Assembly (NCBI RefSeq): GCF_003387155.1
Contig: NZ_QUMT01000001.1
Location: 1 to 64,000 of the forward strand
Direction of reading: 5' to 3'
DNA: 64,000 nt
Source of the DNA: Roseateles depolymerans
GTDB taxonomy: Bacteria; Pseudomonadota; Gammaproteobacteria; Burkholderiales; Burkholderiaceae_C
This document shows, in pieces, positions 17,267 to 25,284 of the stretch (positions within the stretch are counted from its first letter, which is position 1; the number at the start of each line of letters is the position of its first letter). The notes under the pieces are model-generated. The model ran no database searches, was not told the DNA's origin, and saw only the letters and a program-made list of their open reading frames with translations. Made by a program: the position numbers and the translations under genes.

Positions 17267-17353
17267 CGGCCGGGGGCTTCTTTGCGGAAGTTAAGAAGGG
17301 AATGGCCGGCGCAGCCGGACAGGAATGACATGGAGCAAAGAAGCCCCCGGCCG
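17267..17353. repeat. Large hairpin element A with conserved 49-nt loop
   Basis: Nineteen perfect base pairs join 17267-17285 to 17335-17353. They enclose a 49-nt loop that contains a small CCGGC-GCA-GCCGG hairpin at 17316-17328. The loop is about 84% identical to that of the element at 62972-63074. The arms share only the innermost TTTGC/GCAAA with that copy. The element lies between the convergent ends of the rhodanese gene and creA, and no T-run follows on either strand. The remaining part of 17147-17381 shows no gene. Confidence 0.85.
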
Positions 17354-17381
17354 TGACTTTCGAGCGAAGGCAAAGAAGCAT

Positions 17382-17918
17382 TTACTTCAACGGAATCGGC
17401 GTCCCCCGATCCACCGGCACTGCTGTCACGCTGTTCTGCGGCGACCCTTCGATCACCCGATCCGAATACGTCAGATACACCAGCGTATTGCGCTTCGGAT
17501 CGATCATTCGGACCACTCGAAGCCGCTTGAAGACGAGCGAGCGTCGTTCCGAGAATACTTCTTCCTGCCGCGGCAGCGGCTTCGGAAAACTGATCGGCCC
17601 GACGGCACGACATGCGATCGACGCATCCGACTTGTCTTCGGCCAACCCCAACGCACCCTTGACGCCACCGGTCTTGGCGCGAGACACAAAGCAGGTGACC
17701 CCTTGCACGCCGGGATCGTCATAGGCATCCACCACGATTTTGTGATCGGGCCCGATCAGCTTGAACACCGTGTCCACCTCTCCGATGGCATCGGACTCGG
17801 CAGCGTGGGCGCTGCCGGGCCAGACAACTGCCAGGGCGGCGACGACCAGGCCGGTGGCGGCCATCGTCTGCAGGATTTTGCGCTGGGAAGCGAAAGGGAA
17901 ACGATCAGAACGGGACAT
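17382..17918 (-). CDS. creA: CreA family protein
   Basis: A 178-residue secreted protein of the CreA family. The start at 17918 has AGGAG eight bases upstream. A basic leader ([12 protein letters not shown]), a hydrophobic core and an AHAAE cleavage site indicate export. The mature part has the family features: [51 protein letters not shown] and [15 protein letters not shown], with two conserved Cys that may pair in the periplasm. The biochemical function of CreA is not known. Confidence 0.92.
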   Translation of the reverse strand: MSRSDRFPFASQRKILQTMAATGLVVAALAVVWPGSAHAAESDAIGEVDTVFKLIGPDHKIVVDAYDDPGVQGVTCFVSRAKTGGVKGALGLAEDKSDASIACRAVGPISFPKPLPRQEEVFSERRSLVFKRLRVVRMIDPKRNTLVYLTYSDRVIEGSPQNSVTAVPVDRGTPIPLK

Positions 17919-17985
17919 GCAGGCTCTCCTTGAATACGGCGTTGTAGCACGGCGCATGCCTGCCTCGCGTACGGAGTCTGTGGCC

Positions 17986-18351
17986 TCACCGTGACCGCGG
18001 AGTCGCTCCGCCGTGCACTTGCTGGCTGTCGCGCGGGGCCTCGTCGCGCTGATGCAGCCCGTAGTCTCGCACCACCTCCGCCACTCTCAGCCGATAGTCG
18101 TGAAACACCCCTGCGCGCCCGGCCACCTGCGCGGCCCGATGCTCGTCCAACTGCCGCCAGGCCCGCACCGCGTCCTCATCACGCCAAAACGACAAGGACA
18201 GCATCCGGCGCGAGTCGCTCAGGCTCTGGAAACGTTCGATGCTGATGAACCCATCCATCGTCTCCAGAACCGATCGCAGGTCCGCGGCCCGTTGCAGATA
18301 GTGCTCACGCTGGCCATCGGCCGGCACCACCTCGAAGATCACCGCGATCAT
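17986..18351 (-). CDS. Antibiotic biosynthesis monooxygenase (ABM) domain protein
   Basis: A 121-residue protein with the ABM ferredoxin-like fold: [38 protein letters not shown] and [23 protein letters not shown]. Proteins of this fold include cofactor-free monooxygenases and haem-degrading enzymes. The start overlaps the stop of the P450-like gene by four bases, so translation is coupled. The last 20 residues are hydrophilic and probably disordered. The substrate is unknown; the pairing suggests both act on one small molecule. Confidence 0.82.
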   Translation of the reverse strand: MIAVIFEVVPADGQREHYLQRAADLRSVLETMDGFISIERFQSLSDSRRMLSLSFWRDEDAVRAWRQLDEHRAAQVAGRAGVFHDYRLRVAEVVRDYGLHQRDEAPRDSQQVHGGATPRSR

Positions 18352-19379
18352 GCGACGTCTCCCTGGTCGAGCGTTGGAGACGCCCCCGATTCAAACATCA
18401 CCAGCGCCATATTGGGCAACGCAACTGTGTAATGGCCCGCAGGCAGCGCACGCACCGTCTGCCCAGCCGCCCATTCCAGCGCAGCCTCCGCGGTCGTGAG
18501 GGCCAGGCTTTCGCCGGGGCACCGATGGGGGCCTTCGCCGAAGATCAGAGACCGGTCTGTCAGCGAGACCGCCAAGAGCGTGCCGGCCGCCACCAGGCGC
18601 CCTGACACCTCGGTCGTCCGCTGCGCAAACCGACGCGTCAGCCGCACGGCACCGCCGCCACTGGCGATGTCGCGAAGCCCTTCGCGACCCGGCGCCAACC
18701 CGGTCCTCACCAGATGAAGAAGCCCATGCCCCAACAGCGCCGTCCCGGCTTCATGGCTCTGCCACAGCATCGACAGCCGATGGGCCTGGCCGGTCAGCGC
18801 ATCGGCCCAGCGATAGCCAGCGGTGCCATGCAGCCAGGAATGCTGCAGCGGAGCATCCGGGGCCGTGGCCTCGGCGTCACGCAGGGCCAGCAGCAGCGCC
18901 TCGGTCGCCTGATTCCCGGCTTGCACCGCGCAGGGCGAAGCGTTTTCCGCCAGCGCCGCTGCGACCGCTCGAAGGCGACGCACCAACGCACGCTGCTCAT
19001 CCACCGAGCCCATGTTCATCCCAAGCAGCCCGGCCACGGTCGCAGCAGGCACGGCCCAGACCCAGTGGTCCCAGCCATGCTCCCCCGCCGCCATAGCAGC
19101 CTGCCGCTGCGCCTCGCGCCGGACCGCTTCATCGGGCAGGGATCGCAGCACCTGGGTAAGCAGCGCTTTCTCCCCGGCATGCCGTGCGTCATCCCGTTGC
19201 CGCAACCATCGGACAAACACGTCAGCCAGGGGGCCGCCTGCACGGGCCAGCGTGGCGGGCCGCGGCTGACCGGGCGGGCGCACGCCCAGATCGGGGTGAT
19301 GCAGCAAGGCATGGGGGCAGGGCGTCGTGGGGGGCATGGGTGACAGGTGGGAAGGGAGTGAAACCGGGGACACCGACAT
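18348..19379 (-). CDS. Short, atypical cytochrome P450
   Basis: A 343-residue P450-like protein, about 60 residues shorter than usual. The haem-ligand motif FGEGPHRCPG (280-289, Cys287) is intact and EGLR (233-236) can serve as ExxR. The stretch between VAAGTLLAVSLTDRS and the haem loop is reduced, so the meander region is largely missing. In the I-helix, SHEAGT (208-213) replaces the usual (A/G)Gx(E/D)TT, so the acid-alcohol pair is altered. It may be an unusual monooxygenase or peroxygenase. It is divergent from an ArsR-family gene 43 bp away and coupled to the ABM gene. Confidence 0.78.
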   Translation of the reverse strand: MSVSPVSLPSHLSPMPPTTPCPHALLHHPDLGVRPPGQPRPATLARAGGPLADVFVRWLRQRDDARHAGEKALLTQVLRSLPDEAVRREAQRQAAMAAGEHGWDHWVWAVPAATVAGLLGMNMGSVDEQRALVRRLRAVAAALAENASPCAVQAGNQATEALLLALRDAEATAPDAPLQHSWLHGTAGYRWADALTGQAHRLSMLWQSHEAGTALLGHGLLHLVRTGLAPGREGLRDIASGGGAVRLTRRFAQRTTEVSGRLVAAGTLLAVSLTDRSLIFGEGPHRCPGESLALTTAEAALEWAAGQTVRALPAGHYTVALPNMALVMFESGASPTLDQGDVA

Positions 19380-19422
19380 GGTCTGCCACTGCCGACGAGC
19401 ATGCTTCGCTTAGGATCGAAAC

Positions 19423-20121
19423 ATGAATGCGCACCTGACCGCGGACGAAGCGCTGGCCCACATTGCGGGGAGCATGGCGGAGCCCGTTCGAGCGCGCATG
19501 CTGTGCTGCCTGATGGATGGACATGCACGGACGGCGACCGAGCTGGCGGCGGTCGGCGAGGTCGCCGCTTCGACGGCGAGTGCGCATCTGGCACGTTTGC
19601 TGTCGCAGGGACTGGTGGTCTGCATGGCGCAGGGGCGGCACCGTTACTACCGCTTGGCGGACGACACGGTCGGGCAGGCTTTGGAGGCCCTGCTGGTGGT
19701 GGCGGGTCAAGCCCGCCCGAGCTTTGAGCCGAGCACACCGATTGCATTGCGTGAGGCCCGGCGGTGCTACGACCACCTGGCGGGCCAATGGGGCGTGCGC
19801 CTGCATGACCATGCGCTGAGTCGCGGCTGGATCGAGCCGCAGGAGGGCAGCCCCGGTGGTTATCTGATCCTGCCTCTGGGTCTGGAGGCCTGGCAGGCAC
19901 TCGGGGTGGATCTTGGGGCGGCACAGCAGGGGCGTCGGCGCCCGGCCTGTGCCTGCATGGACTGGAGCGAGCGGCGGCCGCATCTGGGCGGTGCGCTGGG
20001 AGCGGTGTGGCTGCAGACCTTGTTGGCGCAGGGCTGGCTGGAGCCGGCGCTGGACAGCCGGGCGCTGACGGTGACTCGGCGGGGCCGCAGCCGCCTGAAT
20101 CAACTCTTGGAGACGACATGA
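19423..20121 (+). CDS. ArsR-family transcriptional regulator
   Basis: A 232-residue regulator with an N-terminal winged helix-turn-helix (MAEPVRARMLCCLMDGHARTA, then ASTASAHLARLLSQGLV and RHRYYRLADD). The C-terminal 120 residues are longer than in metal-sensing ArsR proteins and carry CACMDWSERRPHLGGALGA, as in ArsR-like regulators that sense small organic molecules. An AGGA lies nine bases before the ATG. The 43-bp divergent spacer contains the near-palindrome CGAGCATGCTTCG, a likely operator shared with the P450-ABM unit. The stop overlaps the DUF72 start (ATGA). Confidence 0.88.
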   Translation: MNAHLTADEALAHIAGSMAEPVRARMLCCLMDGHARTATELAAVGEVAASTASAHLARLLSQGLVVCMAQGRHRYYRLADDTVGQALEALLVVAGQARPSFEPSTPIALREARRCYDHLAGQWGVRLHDHALSRGWIEPQEGSPGGYLILPLGLEAWQALGVDLGAAQQGRRRPACACMDWSERRPHLGGALGAVWLQTLLAQGWLEPALDSRALTVTRRGRSRLNQLLETT

Positions 20122-20945
20122 GCGAGCTTCGCGGAGCTTCCTCCGCTGCAGGGACGGCATCGATCCGGGTGGGTGTGGGGGGCTGGACCTATGCACCGTG
20201 GCGCGAGACCTTCTACCCGCCGGAGGTCTCAGCGGCCAAGGAGTTGTACTACGCCAGCCGCCGGCTGAGCGTCATTGAGATCAACGGCACCTACTACAGC
20301 ACGCAGCGTCCGGCGACCTTTGCCAAATGGCGCGAGGCCACGCCGGACGGCTTTGAATTTTCGATCAAGGCCCACCGCCTGACGACCAACCGGCGCGTCC
20401 TGGCCGAGGCGGGCGAGTCGGTCCAGCATTTCCTCAACAGTGGGCTGTCGGAGCTGGGCGAGAAGCTGGGCCCGATCCTGTGGCAGTTTGCGCCGACCAA
20501 GCGTTTCGACCCGGACGATTTCGCGGCATTCCTGGACCTGCTGCCGGCGAAGCTCTCGGGCCTGCCGCTGCGACATGCGGTGGACGTCCGTCACGACAGC
20601 TTCCGCACGCCGGCCTTCCTGTCGCTGGCACGCCGACATGGGGTGGGAGTGGTCTTCACCGAATCCGACGACTACCCGCCCCTCCCGGATCTCACCGCGG
20701 ATTTTGTCTACACCCGCATCATGCGGACCCGCTCCGAGCTGACCACGGGCGTTGACGCGCCGACACTGGACGCCCTTGCCGCGAGCGTGCGCACCTGGCA
20801 ATCCGGCTCCCAGCCGACGGGCCTGCCCCTGATCGACCCGAGCCACGTCCCCGCGCCCCAGCCGCGCGACGTCTACCTCCTCTTCATCAGCGGCGCCAAG
20901 GAACGCGCCCCCGCCGCCGCCCAAGCCCTGATCACAAGAATGTAG
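20118..20945 (+). CDS. DUF72 (YecE-like) domain protein
   Basis: A 275-residue DUF72 protein: IRVGVGGWTYAPWRETFYP, ELYYASRRLSVIEINGTYY, FEFSIKAHRLTTNRR, LGPILWQFAPTKRF, then a late YLLFISGAKERAPAAAQAL. The fold is a TIM barrel of unknown biochemical role. The start overlaps the ArsR-type stop by four bases, so translation is coupled, though DUF72 genes often travel with unrelated neighbours. No catalytic residue can be assigned. Confidence 0.9.
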   Translation: MSELRGASSAAGTASIRVGVGGWTYAPWRETFYPPEVSAAKELYYASRRLSVIEINGTYYSTQRPATFAKWREATPDGFEFSIKAHRLTTNRRVLAEAGESVQHFLNSGLSELGEKLGPILWQFAPTKRFDPDDFAAFLDLLPAKLSGLPLRHAVDVRHDSFRTPAFLSLARRHGVGVVFTESDDYPPLPDLTADFVYTRIMRTRSELTTGVDAPTLDALAASVRTWQSGSQPTGLPLIDPSHVPAPQPRDVYLLFISGAKERAPAAAQALITRM

Positions 20946-21097
20946 CCCCCAGTCGCTTCGCTCCTGCCCAAAGCTCCCACGCTCCGCCGCCCCCCGCACG
21001 GCCCCCGTGGCCGTGCCCATCAAGCCACACCCGCGGGACTGGCTTTGCCAGACCGCCGGGTGGCGCCCCTCGGGGGCAGGAGCGAAGCGACTGGGGG
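20946..21097. repeat. Large 24-bp-stem palindrome with internal hairpins
   Basis: The arm at 20946-20969 pairs perfectly with 21074-21097 over 24 bp, starting CCCCCAGTCGCTTCGC. The 104-base interior holds two smaller hairpins, GCACGGCC/GGCCGTGC at 20996-21016 and CTGGC-TTT-GCCAG at 21039-21051. It begins right after the DUF72 stop. No T-run follows. The layout resembles the intergenic palindromes common in Burkholderiales, a comparison made from memory. Confidence 0.8.
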
Positions 21098-21126
21098 GCC
21101 TGTATCCACAGAGCGCATAATTTGCG

Positions 21127-22359
21127 GTGATGATTCACATCCCCACATTGATGCTGGCACTGCTCAGCGGCTTTGCGATGCTGGGTGTTCAACTGTGGAT
21201 AGCCCGTCGGAGCCGTCTGCGCTATCTCGACCTGGGCGTCTGGACCTGGGGCTCCTGGCTCCTGCTCTTCGGCTTCTGCCTCCTCGCGTCCCGCATCTTC
21301 CTCCCGCTCTGGTTCTCTGCCGTCGGGGGCAACGGCCTCATCGCCGTCGGCATCGTGATGTACTGCGAAGGCATCCATCGCCACGTCACCGGGCGCGGCC
21401 TGCCCCGCTGGTGGTTGTGGGGCGCCCCGGCCGTCGCCTGCCTGCTCATCGCCTGGATGCTGGCCTGGCCCCTGTATCTGCGCACCATCGGCATCTCGCT
21501 GCTGTTCGCGACGCTGCTGCTGCCCGGCATCGGGGTGCTGCTGGGTCCCGGCTGGCGCGCCGAATACTCGCTGCGCAGCGTGGCCCTCACCCTGATCCTG
21601 GCCACGGGCAGCCTGCTGCTGCGAGCGGTCCATGCCGCGCGCCATCCCGAGGACTATCAGCACCTTCTGCAAAGCAGCCTCGGCCAGGGCCTGACCTTCC
21701 TCTTCAGTTTCATCTGCCTCATCGGCGCCGGCTTCGGCTTCGTGCTGGCCAACTTCGAGCGCGTGGCCAGGCGCATGGAGGACATGGCCTCCACCGACGC
21801 GCTGACCGGCTGCCTCAACCGCGCCACCGCCGATGCGCTGCTGCGCCATGAACTGGAACGCGGGCGCCGTGAGAACACGCCAGTGGGCTTCGTGCTGCTG
21901 GATCTCGATCACTTCAAGGTCGTCAACGACACCCACGGCCACAGCGCCGGCGACACGGCGCTGCAATGCTTCGTGGCGGAGGTGCGGCGACGGCTGCGGG
22001 CGTCCGATGTCATGGGCCGATGGGGCGGCGAAGAATTCGTGCTGGTGCTGCCGTCCACCGACCAGGCCGGCGCCTCCCGGCTGGTCGAGCAGATCCGCGA
22101 GGGCGTCCAGGCGCTGCAGATCCGGCATGCATGCGGGGAGGTCTTTCGGATCACCGTGTCAGCCGGCGTGGTCATCGCGCAGCCGCATGAGCATCTGAGC
22201 GCGGAACAGCTCTTCACGCTGGTGGACCAGGCGCTCTACCAAGCCAAGGGCGCGGGACGCAACCGCGTCCATGTGCAGGACAGCGCGGCGCCGGCGCCTG
22301 CATCGTCCACCGGTGCCCACCCCGGCAGGCCGCCCTTCGCGCCGGACGCAAGCGCCTGA
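21127..22359 (+). CDS. Membrane-bound diguanylate cyclase
   Basis: A 410-residue protein. Six to seven hydrophobic helices (about residues 5-208) make an integral-membrane sensor. A GGDEF domain follows: STDALTGCLNRATADALL, LLDLDHFKVVNDTHGH and an intact active-site GGEEF at 300-304. The I-site RASD (291-294) is present, so product inhibition is expected. It should convert two GTP to c-di-GMP at the membrane. The start is GTG at 21127 or the adjacent ATG at 21130. The C-terminal tail of 25 residues is Pro/Ala-rich and disordered. Confidence 0.92.
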   Translation: MMIHIPTLMLALLSGFAMLGVQLWIARRSRLRYLDLGVWTWGSWLLLFGFCLLASRIFLPLWFSAVGGNGLIAVGIVMYCEGIHRHVTGRGLPRWWLWGAPAVACLLIAWMLAWPLYLRTIGISLLFATLLLPGIGVLLGPGWRAEYSLRSVALTLILATGSLLLRAVHAARHPEDYQHLLQSSLGQGLTFLFSFICLIGAGFGFVLANFERVARRMEDMASTDALTGCLNRATADALLRHELERGRRENTPVGFVLLDLDHFKVVNDTHGHSAGDTALQCFVAEVRRRLRASDVMGRWGGEEFVLVLPSTDQAGASRLVEQIREGVQALQIRHACGEVFRITVSAGVVIAQPHEHLSAEQLFTLVDQALYQAKGAGRNRVHVQDSAAPAPASSTGAHPGRPPFAPDASA

Positions 22360-22407
22360 AGCCTGGGCCCGCGTCGGCCCCCGCGCGGCGTGGTCTATGC
22401 TCGGACC

Positions 22408-23520
22408 ATGTCTGCCACCACCACCTCCTCCTTCCTGAGCCGCCTGCCCGCGGCATTGCCCCTCTGGACCTTGCTGGCTCCCGTGGCCGCCGTTGGCGCG
22501 CTGCTGGGACTTGGCGGCGGTGGAGGATGGCTGGTCCTGTCACTGGTCAGCGTGCTGCTGATCGCCGCGGTGCTCGCGGCGGTGCACCATGCCGAGGTCG
22601 TCGCCCATCGGGTCGGTGAACCGTACGGCTCACTGGTGCTGGCGGTGGCGGTGACCGTGATCGAGGTCGCCCTGATCGTCTCGCTGATGCTGGCAGGCGG
22701 CGAAACCACCAATACGCTGGCCAGAGACACCGTCTTCTCCGCCATCATGATCGTGTGCAACGGCGTGCTGGGACTGTGCATCCTGGTCGGCGGATGGAAG
22801 CATCAGGTGCTGCGATTCCGGGTGGACGGCACCAGCCCCACGCTGGCGGTGCTGGCTGCCTTGTCGGTCCTGACGCTGGTGCTGCCCGCCTTCACCACCA
22901 GCTCGCCGGGCCCCACCTTCACCCGAAGCCAGCTGTTCTTCGCGGGCGCGGTGTCGCTGGTGCTCTATGGCGCCTTCGTGTTCGTGCAGGCCGTCCGCCA
23001 CCGCGACTACTTCCTGCCGGTCACCGGTGCGGACGACCAGCACACCCACGCCGAGCCGCCCAGCAACCGGGTGGCGCTGGTGAGCCTGGCACTGCTGATG
23101 GCGTGCCTGGTGGGGGTGGTGGGCCTGGCCAAACTGCTGGCACCCACCATCGAGAAAGCGGTCAGCAGCATCGGCGCGCCGCCGTCGCTGGTGGGGGTGA
23201 TCGTGGCGCTGCTGGTGCTGCTGCCCGAGACGGTGGCCGCCGTTCGCGCGGCGCTTCACAACCGGCTGCAGACCAGTCTGAACCTCGCGCTGGGGTCGGG
23301 TCTGGCCAGCATTGGCCTGACGATTCCAACGGTGGCGGTGCTCTCACCCCTGTTCCCGCATTCGCTGGTGCTGGGGCTCTCGCCGCTGAGCATGGTGCTG
23401 CTGTTCCTGACCTTCATCGTAGGCGGCCTGACCCTGGGCGGTGGGCGAGCCACCGTCCTGCAGGGGGCGGTCCACATGGTCGTGTTTGTGGTGTTTCTGT
23501 TCCTGGCCGTGATTCCTTGA
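22408..23520 (+). CDS. Calcium:proton antiporter, ChaA type
   Basis: A 370-residue integral membrane cation/proton exchanger with about 11 helices. The two inverted alpha-repeats are seen: GEPYGSLVLAVAVTVIEVAL with its acidic residue, and LLPETVAAVRAALHNRLQTS with LNLALGSGLASIGLTIP. Both match ChaA/CaCA exchangers that expel Ca2+ or Na+/K+ for H+. A hydrophilic loop (DDQHTHAEPPSN) separates the halves. The open frame extends six codons further upstream; MSATTT is preferred as the natural N-terminus. The ion is inferred. Confidence 0.87.
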   Translation: MSATTTSSFLSRLPAALPLWTLLAPVAAVGALLGLGGGGGWLVLSLVSVLLIAAVLAAVHHAEVVAHRVGEPYGSLVLAVAVTVIEVALIVSLMLAGGETTNTLARDTVFSAIMIVCNGVLGLCILVGGWKHQVLRFRVDGTSPTLAVLAALSVLTLVLPAFTTSSPGPTFTRSQLFFAGAVSLVLYGAFVFVQAVRHRDYFLPVTGADDQHTHAEPPSNRVALVSLALLMACLVGVVGLAKLLAPTIEKAVSSIGAPPSLVGVIVALLVLLPETVAAVRAALHNRLQTSLNLALGSGLASIGLTIPTVAVLSPLFPHSLVLGLSPLSMVLLFLTFIVGGLTLGGGRATVLQGAVHMVVFVVFLFLAVIP

Positions 23521-23541
23521 TGGGTGGGCTTGCTGGAGCAT

Positions 23542-25098
23542 TCAGCGCCTGACCAACCGGAACGCGCTGACCAGCTCATTGAGCTGCTGGGCCTGGTTCT
23601 GCAGGGAACCGGCGGCCGCCGCGGACTCTTCCACCAGGGCGGCGTTCTGCTGCGTCATCTCGTCCAGCCGCTGGACGGCCACGTTCACCTGCCCGATGCC
23701 GCCGCTCTGCTCCGCAGCCGCGGTGGCAATCTCATTGACGATTTCCGCCACCCGTCGCACGCCCTGCACGATCTCGCTCATCGTCTCGCCGGCATCGGTC
23801 ACCAGACGGGTGCCGGCGGACACCCGCTCCACGCTCTCGCCGATCAGCGCCTTGATCTCCTTGGCGGCCGTGGCACTGCGCTGGGCGAGCGCCCGCACCT
23901 CGCCGGCGACCACGGCGAACCCGCGACCCTGTTCACCCGCCCGGGCCGCCTCGACTGCCGCATTCAGCGCCAGGATGTTGGTCTGGAAGGCGATGCCGTC
24001 GATCACGCCGATGATGTCGTTGATCTTGCGCGAGCTGGTTTCGATCTGCTGCATCACCTGCACCACCTCACCCACCACTGCGCCCCCCTTGGACGCGGAA
24101 TTGCGGGCTTCGCTGACGAGGTCATTGGCCTGACGGGCCGAACTGGCGGTGTGGGCCACCGTGCCGGTGAGCTCTTCCAGCGACGACGCCGTCTCCTGCA
24201 GATTGGACGCCGTCGACTCGGTCCGTGCGGACAGGTCCTGGTTGCCGGTGGCGATCTCCCGGGTGGCGACGTTGATGGTCTCGGTGCCTTCCCGCACCTG
24301 GCTGACCATGCGCCGCAGCGAGTCCTGCATGCGGCTGAGTTCCCGCAGCAACACGCCGATCTCGTCACTGCGCTCGACATGGATGTCCTGACTCAGGTCC
24401 CCGCTGGCGATGGTGGCGGCCACCTCGCCGGCATGCACCATCGGTGCCCGTACCGAGCGCGTGATGCGCCAGGCGATGAGCACGCCCAGCACCACGGCCA
24501 GTCCGGTCAGCACGATCATCAGGCTGGCGGCCTCACGGGCCTGCCGCGCCTGCTCTTTGGCGAAGTCGTCGGTGTCTTCGGCGATCAACGCGGTCAGCTT
24601 GTCCACGGTGGCCAGATAGTCGGCCGCCGCAGGTGCGAGCGTCTGGTCCACCTGGCGCTGGCCGCTGGCCGGGTCTGCCTTGATGGCCTCCATCACGGAC
24701 TTGCGAATGTCCACGTAGCGCTTGCGGGCCTGGGCGATGAGGGCCATCTGCGCTTTCTGGTCCTTGTCCTCGATGTCGGACTCGAGCTTGGCCTGCAGCT
24801 CATTGATGCGCTCGGTGGTCTTGCTCATCTGCCCGCCCAGATAGTCGATCAGCTGCTGCTGACCGCCGGACTTGGCGATGGACATCACCCGGTTCAGGTT
24901 GAGCTCGGTGGAGCCGCGCCACTGGAAGGCCATGGTGCGGCGCTGCTCCTGCTCATGCAGCGCGTCACTCAGACGCATCATCTCGCGCAGCTTGTAGACG
25001 CCGACGCCGGTCATCAAGGCCGCCATCGCCAGCACCGCCGCAAAGCCGACCTGCAGCAGCGTGGTGATCTTCATCCGGTTGAGTTTCTGGAACAGCAT
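23542..25098 (-). CDS. Methyl-accepting chemotaxis protein
   Basis: A 518-residue chemoreceptor. One transmembrane helix at residues 15-35 and a second near 195 enclose a helical periplasmic sensor. A HAMP domain and a long coiled coil follow, and the signalling tip ([19 protein letters not shown], then [18 protein letters not shown]) is fully conserved. There is no C-terminal NWETF pentapeptide. It faces the antiporter gene tail to tail. The ligand is unknown. The start at 25098 (MLFQKLNRMKITT) follows GGGGG; the Met eight codons later is possible. Confidence 0.93.
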   Translation of the reverse strand: MLFQKLNRMKITTLLQVGFAAVLAMAALMTGVGVYKLREMMRLSDALHEQEQRRTMAFQWRGSTELNLNRVMSIAKSGGQQQLIDYLGGQMSKTTERINELQAKLESDIEDKDQKAQMALIAQARKRYVDIRKSVMEAIKADPASGQRQVDQTLAPAAADYLATVDKLTALIAEDTDDFAKEQARQAREAASLMIVLTGLAVVLGVLIAWRITRSVRAPMVHAGEVAATIASGDLSQDIHVERSDEIGVLLRELSRMQDSLRRMVSQVREGTETINVATREIATGNQDLSARTESTASNLQETASSLEELTGTVAHTASSARQANDLVSEARNSASKGGAVVGEVVQVMQQIETSSRKINDIIGVIDGIAFQTNILALNAAVEAARAGEQGRGFAVVAGEVRALAQRSATAAKEIKALIGESVERVSAGTRLVTDAGETMSEIVQGVRRVAEIVNEIATAAAEQSGGIGQVNVAVQRLDEMTQQNAALVEESAAAAGSLQNQAQQLNELVSAFRLVRR

Positions 25099-25284
25099 CG
25101 CAACCCCCAACGTCTCATGATGTGTACGTTGATTATGGGAGTCGGGGGACGCGAGCGGCAAGCGCACGGGCAGGGGCGACTGAGCCACTTGTCACGGCCG
25201 GAGGCCGCCGTCCGGGACAACGCTGCGCGGGGCAGCGCTGTCCTCACAGTTCCTACGCCAGGCTTACGAATGCGCTACCCAGAA

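Noticed and set aside
17267-17353. Element A as an integron attC site
   Set aside because: attC sites have conserved ends and a variable middle. Here the middle is conserved and the outer arms vary, and no integrase gene is near.
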